A stretch of 58,115 bases of DNA from Flavobacteriaceae bacterium (GTDB lineage: Bacteria > Bacteroidota > Bacteroidia > Flavobacteriales > Flavobacteriaceae): assembly GCA_021648755.1 (NCBI GenBank), contig JAKISG010000014.1:1-58115 (forward strand), written 5' to 3'. Both the position numbers and the translations under genes were made by a program. Of the stretch, positions 8,643-18,555 are shown piece by piece. The notes under the pieces are model-generated. The model was not told where the DNA came from. It saw only the letters and a list, made by a program, of their open reading frames with translations, and did not search any database. Position 1 is the stretch's first letter. Every line of letters begins with the position of its first letter.

Positions 8643-9734
8643 TTATTGTTTAATAAACTTTCTAGTACTTTGTCTGTCATTTGCGTTTATCTTTATAAGA
8701 TACACACCAGCATCCAAATCACTTAACTCTAAAGTTACATGGGTTGATTCTGGGTTTAAAAATTTAACTTCTTGACCTAATAAGTTAACTATAGTAATTT
8801 TAGTTAATACTTCTTCAGAATTGATATTAAGTGTATTTTTTACAGGGTTAGGGTAGAGGTTAAAATTAACTAATTCATTAGTATTAGTAGAGGCAACTTC
8901 TGAGGTCATAATGGCTAGATTAAATATAGCATTATTTGGCATATCACTTAGGTCTTCAGTTTCTATTGACCAATTAGAACCGTTATATTTAGCAGTTAAC
9001 ACTTTATCAATAATCACATTTTCAGGATCACCTTCTTGACCGTAATTATGAGAAAATACAAAGACAGCATTCGGTTTTCCGTTTAAAAATGGGTGATTAA
9101 TAACTGTAGTAGACCCAGTAGTATTTCCTGCCGTATTAGAATGCTTATACGCTACAACATTATTATCTGATGGAGCAATAATATTAAAACTAGCACCTTC
9201 TGGAATAGGGCTATCACCATTGTTACCTTCGTTGTGAATAACCCATTGCGTTCCAGTATATCTAAAACCGTAATTATTAATATTTTGTACCCCAGCATAA
9301 AGGTTAGTCATTATTATAATCGCGCTTGGATTCCCATTTAAGCCTGCATGATCAAGAACCATATATGAAACATCTGTATTTTCAGGAGTAGAAAGACGAC
9401 TTTCTCCTAGAGAATCATCTCCTTTAACATATACATTAAATGAAACACCATCTAACATAGAATTAAAACTTTCATTAAGAATTGCCCATTTAGCAGAAGA
9501 TTCGTTATAGAAAACACCTGAAATATGCGGATTAGGGGCGTCTTCATTTCCGCCAGGATTTTTATTATGAGAAATTGCAATTATAGCATTAGGGTTACCA
9601 TTTAAATCTGGATGATCAATTTCAGATGAAGGGCCAGTAACACCAATTACTGTATGTACAAAAATAAAGTCATTGACTTGCGCGTAGCTAAATGTTGCAA
9701 TTAGTAACACTAGCATAAATGTAATTTGTTTCAT
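8643..9734 (-). CDS. Secreted protein with three internal repeats and T9SS type A sorting domain
   Basis: The start at 9734 gives 363 residues beginning MKQITFMLVLLIATFSYAQ, a standard signal peptide; an in-frame ATG 33 bases upstream would spoil it. The body has three related units of about 80 residues, each around a core like DHPDLNGNPNAIIAISHN, DHAGLNGNPSAIIIMTN or NHPFLNGKPNAVFVFSHN, each followed by a W-containing strand. The last 75 residues are a Por secretion (type A) sorting domain with NFNLYPNPVKN, then GVYLIKI and a basic end. The product should be exported by Sec, then T9SS, to the cell surface or medium. The function of the repeats is not evident. Confidence 0.85.
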   Translation of the reverse strand: MKQITFMLVLLIATFSYAQVNDFIFVHTVIGVTGPSSEIDHPDLNGNPNAIIAISHNKNPGGNEDAPNPHISGVFYNESSAKWAILNESFNSMLDGVSFNVYVKGDDSLGESRLSTPENTDVSYMVLDHAGLNGNPSAIIIMTNLYAGVQNINNYGFRYTGTQWVIHNEGNNGDSPIPEGASFNIIAPSDNNVVAYKHSNTAGNTTGSTTVINHPFLNGKPNAVFVFSHNYGQEGDPENVIIDKVLTAKYNGSNWSIETEDLSDMPNNAIFNLAIMTSEVASTNTNELVNFNLYPNPVKNTLNINSEEVLTKITIVNLLGQEVKFLNPESTHVTLELSDLDAGVYLIKINANDRQSTRKFIKQ

Positions 9735-9906
9735 TAAGTTTGAGTTTTGAGTTAATTTAAGCCCCAAATATAAATATAAAAATTAGTATATCAAAACTTA
9801 ATTAATAAATGCAGGTATTTAATTAATAAGCGCTCCTAACATTGCTGTCGAAAAAGACGTAGTAATCAAAATTACCTAGCCCCTAGAATATATTTTGAGA
9901 TTGTTT

Positions 9907-9937
9907 TTTGTAAAATTAAATAATTCTATTAAATTTG
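9907..9937 (+). promoter_or_regulatory. Bacteroidetes-type promoter of gldFG
   Basis: TTTG at 9907-9910 is followed after 19 bases by TAAATTTG at 9930-9937, matching the phylum consensus. Transcription would start near 9943, leaving a leader of about 40 bases before gldF. Confidence 0.6.
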
Positions 9938-9984
9938 CAGTAAAACTATTACATTTATATAAATGACCAAGGCAAAGTTAAAAT

Positions 9985-10683
9985 ATGATAAAAAAAGAAT
10001 TACAAATATTTTTTGCAACACCAATAGGTTATTTAGTAATTGCCTTATTTTTAGTATTTAATAGTTTATTTTTATTTGTTTTTAAAACAGATTTTAATAT
10101 ACTAAATGCAGGTTTTGCAGATTTAAACGCATTTTTTTATCTAACACCATGGACTTTTATTTTTATTATTTCTGCCATAACAATGCGTAGTTTTTCTGAT
10201 GAAATTCAAACAGGAACTATCGAAATTTTAAAAACAAAACCAATAACCAATTGGCAAATTATATTTGGTAAGTACGTTGCTTCGCTTATATTAATTTGTA
10301 TTGCACTAGTGCCAACTTTAATTTATTTTTTTACAGTATATAAATTAGGAAATCCTATTGGTAATATTGATTTTGCAAGTACCTTAGGTTCTTATATAGG
10401 ACTATTGTTTTTAGCATCAGCATTTATTACTATTGGTTTATTTAGTTCTACATTCTCAAACAATCAGATAGTATCTTTTTTAATTGCAAATTGTATCTCA
10501 TTTGCTCTGTATTATGTATTTGAATTACTTGGAACATCAAATATAACAATCCGAAAATTAGGAATGCATCAGCATTTTCAAAATATAAGTAAAGGAATAA
10601 TTGATACTCGTGATCTAATTTATTTTTTAAGTATAACAATTTTCTTTTTTTTGATGACTAAAATTAGAGTTGAAAAAATTTAA
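9985..10683 (+). CDS. gldF: Gliding motility ABC transporter permease GldF
   Basis: This 232-residue ABC-2 type permease has about six membrane spans, starting near residues 13-33. The conserved loop after the second span reads MRSFSDEIQTGTIEILKTKP, typical of GldF and related permeases. GldF with GldG and the ATPase GldA forms an inner-membrane ABC transporter associated with gliding in flavobacteria. The gldA gene is not in this window, as is common. gldG starts 14 bases downstream and a good promoter lies upstream. Confidence 0.9.
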   Translation: MIKKELQIFFATPIGYLVIALFLVFNSLFLFVFKTDFNILNAGFADLNAFFYLTPWTFIFIISAITMRSFSDEIQTGTIEILKTKPITNWQIIFGKYVASLILICIALVPTLIYFFTVYKLGNPIGNIDFASTLGSYIGLLFLASAFITIGLFSSTFSNNQIVSFLIANCISFALYYVFELLGTSNITIRKLGMHQHFQNISKGIIDTRDLIYFLSITIFFFLMTKIRVEKI

Positions 10684-10697
10684 TTTACCTGTGTAAA

Positions 10698-12356
10698 GTG
10701 AAAAATTTAACATTCAAAATGAAAATAACAATTAAAATACTAGTACTAACCTTAGGTCTAATACTCCTAAACTTTATAAGTAGTAAAATTTATAAACAAT
10801 TTGATTTAACTAAAGATAAACGCTACACTTTAGCTAAGATTACTAAAACTATTGTTTCTAAAATTAAAAAACCGATTATTGTAAAAGTATATTTAGAAGG
10901 TGATTTTCCATCAGAATTTAAAAGATTACAATTAGAAGTTAAGCAACATTTAAAACAACTAAGTAATAATAATAAAAATATTATAGTCCGATTTATAAAT
11001 CCGTTAGGAATAGAAAAAGAATTGCTTAATCAAGGCTTACAACCTAGCAAATTGTCAGTTCAAGAAGGAGCAAAGATTTCACAAGCAATTATTTTTCCGT
11101 ATGCACACGTGCTGTATAATGATAAGCTAGAAACTATTTCTTTATTGAGTACAAAAAATTTTAACTCACAAGAAGAACAATTACAAGCATCTATCGAAAA
11201 TTTAGAATATGTTTTTACAGATGCAATCTATAAAATAATGAACACCAAAAAAAAAAATATTGCGATCTTAACAGGCAACGGTGAACTTGATTTTATTTAT
11301 ATAGACGGGTTATTAAAAACACTTTCTCGAAATTACCACTTAGAAGCTTTTCCGTTAGATTCAGCAAATATAATTCCGCAAAAAACGTTAGAATTATTAA
11401 CTAAATTTGATTTGGCAATAATTGCAAAACCTATAAAAAGATTTACTGAAAAAGAAAAATTTACTTTAGATCAATTTCAAACCAATAACGGAAAAACGTT
11501 ATGGCTAATAGACAATGTGATTGCAGAGCAAGATAGTTTGGCACAAACAGGAAGTATGCTTGCTATCAATAGAAATTTGAATTTAACCGATTTATTATTT
11601 CAATATGGTGTTAGAATAAAGCATAATATTATTAAAGATATGTACAGTTCGACTATTAAATTAGCCAATGGTAATATTGGTGGTCAAACGCAATACAAAG
11701 ATTATTTATGGAATTACTATCCAATGATTACCTCTAAGAACAACCACGCAATAAATAAAAATATATTGGCAGTACAATTACGCTTTGCCAATACTATTGA
11801 TTTGTTAGAAAACAAGATTAACAAAACCGTATTATTACAAAGTTCTATTTTTTCAAAACCTTTTGGAACACCGTTCGAAATTAATTTTAATGAAATAAAT
11901 GAAAGACCAATACCCAAAAATTTTAATAAAGGCAATCAAATACTTGGTGTTTTACTAGAAGGCGAATTTGACGCTGCATATAAAGATAGAATTAAACCAT
12001 ATGAAACTAAATTATACAAAGAAAAAAGTGCTAAAAATAAAATGATTGTTATTGCAGATGGTGATATTATAAAAAATCAAATTCATCAGGGCGAACCTTT
12101 AGATTTAGGTATAGATAAATGGACTGGTCAACGTTATGGAAATAAAGATTTTTTGCTAAATGCAGTTAATTACCTACTAGATGATAATGGCTTGTTAGCA
12201 TTGCGTTCAAAAAACATACAATTACAATTTTTAGATAAAGAAAAAGCATTTAAAGAGCGTAATTATTGGCAGTTTATTACGGTTGTTTTGCCATTATTAA
12301 TTTTAGGAATTTTCGGATTTCTATTTACCTATTTTAGAAAAAAGAAATATGCTTAA
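10698..12356 (+). CDS. gldG: Gliding motility ABC transporter component GldG
   Basis: The protein has 552 residues. It starts with a membrane span (residues 12-29), has a large periplasmic GldG/IFT52-like domain, and ends with a second span (about 528-547) before a short basic tail. The LTKDKRYTLA-like motif after the first span is typical of the family. It is translated directly after gldF, the conserved order in flavobacteria, and is followed convergently by dnaN, also a common arrangement. It is believed to act with GldA and GldF in an ABC complex needed for gliding in some species. Confidence 0.9.
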   Translation: MKNLTFKMKITIKILVLTLGLILLNFISSKIYKQFDLTKDKRYTLAKITKTIVSKIKKPIIVKVYLEGDFPSEFKRLQLEVKQHLKQLSNNNKNIIVRFINPLGIEKELLNQGLQPSKLSVQEGAKISQAIIFPYAHVLYNDKLETISLLSTKNFNSQEEQLQASIENLEYVFTDAIYKIMNTKKKNIAILTGNGELDFIYIDGLLKTLSRNYHLEAFPLDSANIIPQKTLELLTKFDLAIIAKPIKRFTEKEKFTLDQFQTNNGKTLWLIDNVIAEQDSLAQTGSMLAINRNLNLTDLLFQYGVRIKHNIIKDMYSSTIKLANGNIGGQTQYKDYLWNYYPMITSKNNHAINKNILAVQLRFANTIDLLENKINKTVLLQSSIFSKPFGTPFEINFNEINERPIPKNFNKGNQILGVLLEGEFDAAYKDRIKPYETKLYKEKSAKNKMIVIADGDIIKNQIHQGEPLDLGIDKWTGQRYGNKDFLLNAVNYLLDDNGLLALRSKNIQLQFLDKEKAFKERNYWQFITVVLPLLILGIFGFLFTYFRKKKYA

Positions 12357-12421
12357 ATAAATTTTTTGCTAACTCACTCACACAAGTAATGAAGTCATAA
12401 ATAATTAAAAATTTATCAAAC

Positions 12422-13540
12422 CTAGCTATTCAACATTACAGGCATCACTAACATAGTGATTTCTTCGCCATCTTCTAAACCGTCAAGTGGTTTTAAAATA
12501 CCCGCTCTATTTGGTAGTGACATGTGAATTTGCACATCGTTAGCGTTTAGATTATTTAACATTTCTAATAAAAAACGAGAATTAAAACCAATTTGCATAT
12601 CATCACCTTGATACGAGCACTGCAAACGTTCATCTGCTTTGTTAGAAAAATCAATATCTTCAGCAGAAATATTTAATTCTGTTCCTGCCATTTTTAAACG
12701 GACTTGATGTGTTGTTTTACTAGAAAATATAGAAACTCTTTTAACCGAATTTAAAAATAAACTACGATCTAATGTCAATATATTTGGATTTTCTTTAGGT
12801 ATTACAGCATCGTAATTTGGATATTTACCATCAATTAACCTACAAACCATCACACTATTGTCAAAAGAAAATTTGGCATTAGATTCGTTATACTCTATAA
12901 TAACATCTTCATTAATACTTGCTAAAATATTTTTTAAAAGCATTAATGGTTTTTTAGGCATAATAAATTCTGACGCTTTATCAGCTTTAATATCAGACCT
13001 AGTATATTTTACTAATTTGTGTGCATCTGTAGCAACAAAAGTTAAATTATCTGTTGAAAATTGAAAAAATATACCGCTAAGTACTGGTCTTAAATCATCA
13101 TTACCAGAAGCAAATATTGTTTTTGAAATTGCAATTGCTAAAATACTACTGTTTATTTTAGTTGTGTTTGGTGTTTCTAACTCAATTGCTTTAGGAAATT
13201 CAGCCCCATCTTGAAAAGCCAAAACATATTTACCACTTTGCGAACTGATCTCAATGGTATTATTAGTTTCTGTTTTAAAAGTTAAAGGTTGCTCCGGAAA
13301 TGTTTTTAAAATATCTAACAACAACTTTGCTGGTACAGCAATTTCTCCAACGGCATCAGTCTCTACCTCTATATTTGAGGACATAGTTGTCTCTAAATCT
13401 GAAGCAGAAATTTTTAATTGATTTTCACTTAATTCAAATAAAAAGTTATCTAAAATAGGTAGGGTATTATTGGTATTTATTACGCCACCTAGCGTCTGTA
13501 AATTTTTTAGTAATTGTGAACTAGAAACTATAAATTTCAT
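12422..13540 (-). CDS. dnaN: DNA polymerase III beta subunit (sliding clamp)
   Basis: Starting at 13540 gives 372 residues beginning MKFIVSSSQLLKNLQTLGGV, the normal DnaN N-terminus. A longer frame to 13591 would run into the -7 promoter element. The three clamp domains are present, with LPILDNFLFE in domain 1, DDLRPVLSGIFFQF in domain 2, and a C-terminal VMPVML before the last two residues, which resembles the conserved MPMR end only loosely. The homodimer encircles DNA and tethers polymerase III. It converges on gldG with 65 bases between and no clear hairpin. Confidence 0.95.
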   Translation of the reverse strand: MKFIVSSSQLLKNLQTLGGVINTNNTLPILDNFLFELSENQLKISASDLETTMSSNIEVETDAVGEIAVPAKLLLDILKTFPEQPLTFKTETNNTIEISSQSGKYVLAFQDGAEFPKAIELETPNTTKINSSILAIAISKTIFASGNDDLRPVLSGIFFQFSTDNLTFVATDAHKLVKYTRSDIKADKASEFIMPKKPLMLLKNILASINEDVIIEYNESNAKFSFDNSVMVCRLIDGKYPNYDAVIPKENPNILTLDRSLFLNSVKRVSIFSSKTTHQVRLKMAGTELNISAEDIDFSNKADERLQCSYQGDDMQIGFNSRFLLEMLNNLNANDVQIHMSLPNRAGILKPLDGLEDGEEITMLVMPVMLNS

Positions 13541-13911
13541 AAAATATCTTTTTAATTGCCTTTTATTCTTAATGTAAGAAATAAGATACAAATATATTAA
13601 TTTAAAAGTAAACTAAAATACCTTTTTAGATTTATTATAATTAAGCGTTACAAAAAAAGATTAGGTAAGAGTTTTTCTTGTTTTTAATTTCCAATTAGAT
13701 GTCTTGTAATCCCTGCAATTGTTCCAAAAATCCAAAACCCAAGTGTTATTCCAAATATTGGCATTCCACAATTAATATTGTCTGTTGGTTCTGAGTATTT
13801 GCCTAGAAGGCTAGTTATAAATCAAATAAATTTAAAATTTTAGAGAAATAGTGATTGTAAGTTAAGGTAGCCTAATTATTCCGTACGAGATAAAAACACT
13901 ATTTTTGTTAA
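13541..13911. other. Intergenic region between dnaN and rarA with a gene remnant
   Basis: The region holds the dnaN promoter. On the minus strand at 13684-13818 a stretch of about 44 codons lacks a usable start. It encodes a hydrophobic end containing GITLGFWIFGTIAGITRHL, like the last span of a small membrane protein. It is probably a decayed gene. A TATTTTTG element at 13900-13907 sits just five bases before the rarA ATG. Confidence 0.45.
13589..13596 (-). promoter_or_regulatory. -7 element of the dnaN promoter
   Basis: On the minus strand this reads TATATTTG, matching TAnnTTTG. It lies about 48 bases before the chosen dnaN start and supports that start over the upstream ATG. No clear -33 element was found. 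Confidence 0.5.
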
Positions 13912-15189
13912 ATGAATAATGCACCATTGGCAGAGCGAATACGCCCAAAAAAACTAGAAGACTATATTTCTCAACAACATTTAGTTGGTAAAAAAGGAAC
14001 ACTTACACAACATATAAAAAATGGCGTGATACCAAGTTTATTATTTTGGGGACCACCAGGAATTGGTAAAACAACTTTAGCAAATATTATTGCAAACGAA
14101 TCAGGCCGACCTTTTTATGCTTTAAGTGCTATAAATTCTGGCGTAAAAGATGTGCGTGACGTAATTGAAAAGGCAAAAAATAGTGGTGGATTATTTACTA
14201 CTAAAAACCCGATATTATTTATAGATGAAATTCATAGATTTAGTAAATCGCAACAAGACTCTTTACTTGAAGCTGTTGAAAAAGGTTGGGTAACTTTGAT
14301 AGGAGCAACTACAGAAAACCCTAGTTTTGAAGTTATACCAGCATTATTATCACGTTGTCAAGTCTATGTTTTAAATGCGTTTGATCAAGATGATTTATTA
14401 GCATTGTTGCAAAGAGCATTAAAAGTTGATGTAATTTTATCAAAAAAGGAGATAAAATTAAAAGAAACGGAATTGTTAATGCAGTATTCTAGTGGCGATG
14501 CAAGAAAGCTATTAAATATATTTGAGTTATTAGTTAATGCAGTAAAAGAACCAATTGTGATTACTAATGATTTAGTAGCAGCAAATATTCAAGAAAATTT
14601 AGTTAGATATGATAAGACAGGAGAGCAACATTACGATATTATTTCTGCTTTTATAAAATCTATTAGAGGTTCAGATCCTAACGCTGCTATTTATTGGTTG
14701 GCAAGAATGTTAGTTGGTGGCGAAGATGTAAAATTTATTGCAAGACGTATGTTAATTTTAGCGTCCGAAGATATTGGTAATGCAAACCCAACAGCATTAA
14801 TAATGGCAAATAATACATTTAATGCAGTATCAATAATTGGAAACCCTGAATCTCGAATTATATTAAGTCAATGTGCTATTTATTTAGCAAATTCAGATAA
14901 AAGTAATGCATCTTATAAAGCGATTGATCAAGCAATTGCTTTAGTAAAACAAACAGGCGATTTACCCATACCACTGCATTTAAGAAATGCGCCAACCAAA
15001 CTAATGAAAGATTTAGGCTATGGAAATAATTATAAATACGCACACAATTATGAAGATAATTTTGCCATACAAGAATTTTTACCAAAACAAATAATAAATA
15101 CTAAATTTTACGAGCCTAATGATAATGCTCGTGAAAACAAGTTTCGTAAAATTTTGAAACAACGCTGGAAAGGTAAGTATAGGTATTAA
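13912..15189 (+). CDS. rarA: Replication-associated recombination protein A (RarA/MgsA AAA+ ATPase)
   Basis: The 425-residue protein has Walker A GPPGIGKT (47-54), Walker B ILFIDE (101-106), a sensor motif IGATTENPSFEV, and the C-terminal tetramerisation region with SEDIGNANP. RarA belongs to the clamp-loader-like AAA+ family (WRNIP1/Mgs1 in eukaryotes) and acts at stalled replication forks. Length matches the family. The start is supported by MNNAPLAERIRPKKLEDYI, though a -7 element ends only four bases before the ATG, which would imply a leaderless mRNA. It converges on clpC with four bases between stops. Confidence 0.95.
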   Translation: MNNAPLAERIRPKKLEDYISQQHLVGKKGTLTQHIKNGVIPSLLFWGPPGIGKTTLANIIANESGRPFYALSAINSGVKDVRDVIEKAKNSGGLFTTKNPILFIDEIHRFSKSQQDSLLEAVEKGWVTLIGATTENPSFEVIPALLSRCQVYVLNAFDQDDLLALLQRALKVDVILSKKEIKLKETELLMQYSSGDARKLLNIFELLVNAVKEPIVITNDLVAANIQENLVRYDKTGEQHYDIISAFIKSIRGSDPNAAIYWLARMLVGGEDVKFIARRMLILASEDIGNANPTALIMANNTFNAVSIIGNPESRIILSQCAIYLANSDKSNASYKAIDQAIALVKQTGDLPIPLHLRNAPTKLMKDLGYGNNYKYAHNYEDNFAIQEFLPKQIINTKFYEPNDNARENKFRKILKQRWKGKYRY

Positions 15190-15193
15190 GTTA

Positions 15194-17719
15194 TTAAACC
15201 TCTTTCTCTGATTTTTTCTTAATTTTAATAGTCAATATATCTTTATCGGCATCTAAATCCATTACAATATTATCATTTTCTTTAAGTTTAGAAGTAACTA
15301 TTTTCTCTGCTAATGCATCTTCAATATATTTTTGAATAGCGCGTTTTAGAGGTCTTGCGCCATATTGTTTATCAAAACCTTTATCTACAATAAAATTTTT
15401 AGCTTTTTTAGTTAAAGAAAGAGAGTAGCCTAAATCTGTTATTCGTAATATTAATTTCTTTAATTCAATATCAATAATTTTATGCATATGCTCTTTTTTT
15501 AAAGCATTAAAAATCACTACATCATCAATACGGTTTAAAAATTCTGGAGCAAAACTCTTTTTTAGTGCATTTTCAATAATACTTTTTGAATGGTCATTTG
15601 CCTGTTTTTGTTTAGTTGTCGTAGAGAATCCAACCCCTTGACCAAAATCTTTTAATTGTCTCGCCCCTAGATTAGATGTCATTATAATTATGGTATTTCT
15701 AAAATCTATTTTTCTACCTAGGCTGTCCGTTATAAAACCATCGTCTAATATTTGTAATAACATATTAAAAACATCGGGGTGTGCTTTTTCAATTTCGTCT
15801 AATAATACTACAGAATATGGTTTTCGTCTCACTTTTTCGGTTAGTTGACCACCCTCTTCATAACCAACATATCCAGGAGGAGCACCAACTAAACGTGAAA
15901 TCGCAAATTTCTCCATATACTCACTCATATCTATTCTAATTAAGGCATCAGTGCTATCAAAAAGTTCATTTGCTAAAACTTTAGCTAACTGTGTTTTACC
16001 AACACCAGTTTGTCCTAAAAATATAAATGAACCAATAGGTTTATTAGGGTCTTTTAAGCCGACTCTATTGCGTTGAATTGCTTTGATTACTTTTTGTACC
16101 GCTTCATCTTGCCCAATAACTTTACCTTTAATAAGCTGTGGTAATTCTGCTAAACGGTTATTTTCTGCTTCAGAAACACGATTTACAGGGATACCTGTCA
16201 TCATAGAAACGACTTCGGCAACATTATCTTCGGTAACAATTTTTCTATTTAACTTAGATTTATCTTCCCAAACTTGTTGCTCAAATTTTAAATCTTTTTC
16301 AATACGTTTTTCATCATCACGCAGTTTTGCAGCCTCTTCATACTTCTGTGATTTAACGACTTGGTTTTTAAGTTCCTTAATTTCTTCTAATTCTTTTTCT
16401 AATGCTAAAATTCGCTCTGGCACTACAATATTAGTAATATGAACCCTTGAACCAGCTTCATCTAGAGCATCAATAGCCTTGTCTGGTAAAAAACGATCTG
16501 TCATATAACGGTTAGTTAGTTTTACACAGGCCTTAATAGCATCATCTGTAAAAGTTACATTGTGATGATCTTCATATTTACTTTTTATATTTTGTAGAAT
16601 TTGTATAGTTTCCTCAACAGAGGTAGGTTCAACAATTACTTTTTGAAAACGACGCTCTAAAGCCCCGTCTTTTTCTATATTTTGTCTAAATTCATCTAGA
16701 GTAGTTGCGCCAATACACTGTATTTCTCCTCTAGCTAGTGCTGGTTTTAACATATTACTCGCATCTAATGAACCAGTTGCGCCGCCAGCACCGACAATGG
16801 TATGAATTTCATCAATAAATAAAATAATATCTTCATTTTTCTCCAATTCATTCATCAAAGCTTTCATACGTTCTTCAAATTGACCTCTATATTTAGTTCC
16901 TGCAACCAAACTTGCTAAATCTAAAGATATAATACGTTTGTTAAATAAGATACGTGAAACTTTACGTTGTATGATTCTTAAGGCTAAGCCTTCGGCAATA
17001 GCAGATTTTCCAACACCAGGCTCACCAATAAGTATTGGGTTGTTCTTTTTTCTCCTACTTAATATTTGTGAAATTCGTTCAATTTCTTTTTGTCTACCAA
17101 CTACAGGATCTAACTTATCATTTTCGGCTAAAAGAGTTAGATCTCTACCAAAATTATCTAAAACTGGTGTTTTAGATTTATTTGTGGCCGCTTTTTTTGA
17201 GGTTTTTTCAAACGGATTTTTTTGCTCTTCAAAACCTTCGTTTGGAGTTTCAGAACTAGGTTCAATAGTAATATCGTCTTCTAAAAACAAATGACTAAAA
17301 ACGGCTTTTACATCCTCGTAATTAAGATTAAAATTATGTAATAGTTTTGTAGTTGGGTCATTTTCATTTCTTAAAATACACAATAATAAATGTGCCGTAT
17401 TTACAGCAGTACTTTTGTATGATTTTGCTTCTAAAAATGTAGTTTTTAGAGCTTTATCTGCCTGCTTAGTTAAATGCAAACTTTTGTTTTCATTAGCTTC
17501 AAAATTCGGATTTGCAGGGCTTAAAGTTTCAATTTTTTTACGCAAAAAATTTAAATCAATAGTTAAGCTATTCAGTATATCAATTGCTTTACCATCTCTT
17601 TTCCTTAAAATACCGAGTATTAAATGTTCTGTACCTATAAAATCATGTCCTAATCGTAAAGCTTCTTCTTTACTATATACTATTACATCTTTTACTTTAG
17701 GTGAAAAGTTATCATCCAT
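15194..17719 (-). CDS. clpC: ATP-dependent Clp protease ATP-binding subunit ClpC
   Basis: The 841-residue Hsp100 protein has an N-terminal double Clp repeat (1-150), a first AAA+ module with GEPGVGKSAIAEG, a middle UVR-like coiled coil (KYEEAAKLRDDEKR), and a second AAA+ module with GQTGVGKTQLAKV and LLDEIEKAHPDVFN. A VGF tripeptide in GQGVGFST occupies the place of the ClpP-docking loop, so it should feed substrates to ClpP. ClpB lacks such a loop. It lies alone on the minus strand, convergent with rarA. Confidence 0.93.
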   Translation of the reverse strand: MDDNFSPKVKDVIVYSKEEALRLGHDFIGTEHLILGILRKRDGKAIDILNSLTIDLNFLRKKIETLSPANPNFEANENKSLHLTKQADKALKTTFLEAKSYKSTAVNTAHLLLCILRNENDPTTKLLHNFNLNYEDVKAVFSHLFLEDDITIEPSSETPNEGFEEQKNPFEKTSKKAATNKSKTPVLDNFGRDLTLLAENDKLDPVVGRQKEIERISQILSRRKKNNPILIGEPGVGKSAIAEGLALRIIQRKVSRILFNKRIISLDLASLVAGTKYRGQFEERMKALMNELEKNEDIILFIDEIHTIVGAGGATGSLDASNMLKPALARGEIQCIGATTLDEFRQNIEKDGALERRFQKVIVEPTSVEETIQILQNIKSKYEDHHNVTFTDDAIKACVKLTNRYMTDRFLPDKAIDALDEAGSRVHITNIVVPERILALEKELEEIKELKNQVVKSQKYEEAAKLRDDEKRIEKDLKFEQQVWEDKSKLNRKIVTEDNVAEVVSMMTGIPVNRVSEAENNRLAELPQLIKGKVIGQDEAVQKVIKAIQRNRVGLKDPNKPIGSFIFLGQTGVGKTQLAKVLANELFDSTDALIRIDMSEYMEKFAISRLVGAPPGYVGYEEGGQLTEKVRRKPYSVVLLDEIEKAHPDVFNMLLQILDDGFITDSLGRKIDFRNTIIIMTSNLGARQLKDFGQGVGFSTTTKQKQANDHSKSIIENALKKSFAPEFLNRIDDVVIFNALKKEHMHKIIDIELKKLILRITDLGYSLSLTKKAKNFIVDKGFDKQYGARPLKRAIQKYIEDALAEKIVTSKLKENDNIVMDLDADKDILTIKIKKKSEKEV

Positions 17720-17826
17720 ATTGGTTGTAGTTTAATGTAAAATTAAATAAAATTTTTGTTATCTAATGAAAAATTTAAATTTTTAATGCCTAGAAAGTGA
17801 AAATTTAAATTTTTAGCATAAAATAT

Positions 17827-17922
17827 ATGCCAAAAAACAGTTATTATTTTAAGGTAAAAGGAACCTTTGGTGGAATAAAATTAAGGTTTTCAGAGAGGTT
17901 CATGAAAATGCTAAATATATAG
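17827..17922 (+). CDS. Possible 31-residue small protein
   Basis: A short frame on the plus strand between clpC and the response regulator starts MPKNSYYFKVKGTFGGIKL and ends in a basic amphipathic stretch. Its codon pattern looks coding-like, but there is no recognisable family and no promoter. It may be a remnant. The same 230-base gap has a direct repeat of AAATTTAAATTTTTA near 17771 and 17802. Confidence 0.2.
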   Translation: MPKNSYYFKVKGTFGGIKLRFSERFMKMLNI

Positions 17923-17949
17923 TTAGTGCTTAAAAACTAAATTTTAAAA

Positions 17950-18555
17950 TTATACAATACCGAGATAAAATGCTTTTTTAGTTAATCCTGCAATATTTGT
18001 AACCTCAAGTTTAAAAAAAATATTTTTTCGATGTGTCATTACAGTATGCTTACTAATAAATAATTTTTCAGAAATTTCGGTAGTATTAAACTCATTAATA
18101 ATTAATTTTATAATTTCTTTTTCTCTTATAGTTAGTAAAATATTACTTTGATATAGGTTAATATTTTCCTCTTTATTTTCGGCAATTTTCAGATATTTTT
18201 TATTGTTTTTGACAACTTCATTAATTGCAAAAATTAATTCATCTTCGCTAGTTTCTTTTAATAAGTAAGCATCAATATTTTTATAAGAATGTAGATTTGC
18301 AAACATACTTAATACCATTATTTTTAAACTAGGATGTGTTTTTTTAAGTTTTGAAATAAATTCAATACCATTCATTTTTGGCATAGAAATATCTGAAATA
18401 ACCAAATGTGGTTTCGATTTTTTAATAGCGTCAAAAGCACTGTTTATACTTGTTGTTGCTTTAATAATATTTATGTCTTTATGTCTTGATAATAAAGAAA
18501 CGAGACCATCTAAAAATAATTGATGATCATCTACTATTATAATATTTTTTATCAT
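17950..18555 (-). CDS. NarL/LuxR-family response regulator
   Basis: The 201-residue protein has a receiver domain with the acidic pair D9/D10, phospho-acceptor D55 in LVISDISMPKMNG, a Ser in MVLSMF and Lys in YLLKE. The C-terminal LuxR-type helix-turn-helix (about 140-195) has LTIREKEIIKLI and ISKHTVMTHRKNI. Its start overlaps the stop of the histidine kinase gene by four bases (ATGA), so the two are translationally coupled. NarL-type regulators bind as dimers to inverted heptamers; such a 7-2-7 site lies in the divergent promoter region at 20409-20426. The target genes are inferred. Confidence 0.9.
   Translation of the reverse strand: MIKNIIIVDDHQLFLDGLVSLLSRHKDINIIKATTSINSAFDAIKKSKPHLVISDISMPKMNGIEFISKLKKTHPSLKIMVLSMFANLHSYKNIDAYLLKETSEDELIFAINEVVKNNKKYLKIAENKEENINLYQSNILLTIREKEIIKLIINEFNTTEISEKLFISKHTVMTHRKNIFFKLEVTNIAGLTKKAFYLGIV

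Noticed and set aside
9848..9895. Short frame SAPNIAVEKDVVIKIT between the T9SS gene and gldF
   Set aside because: Eighteen codons with no start; looks a little coding but too short to support.
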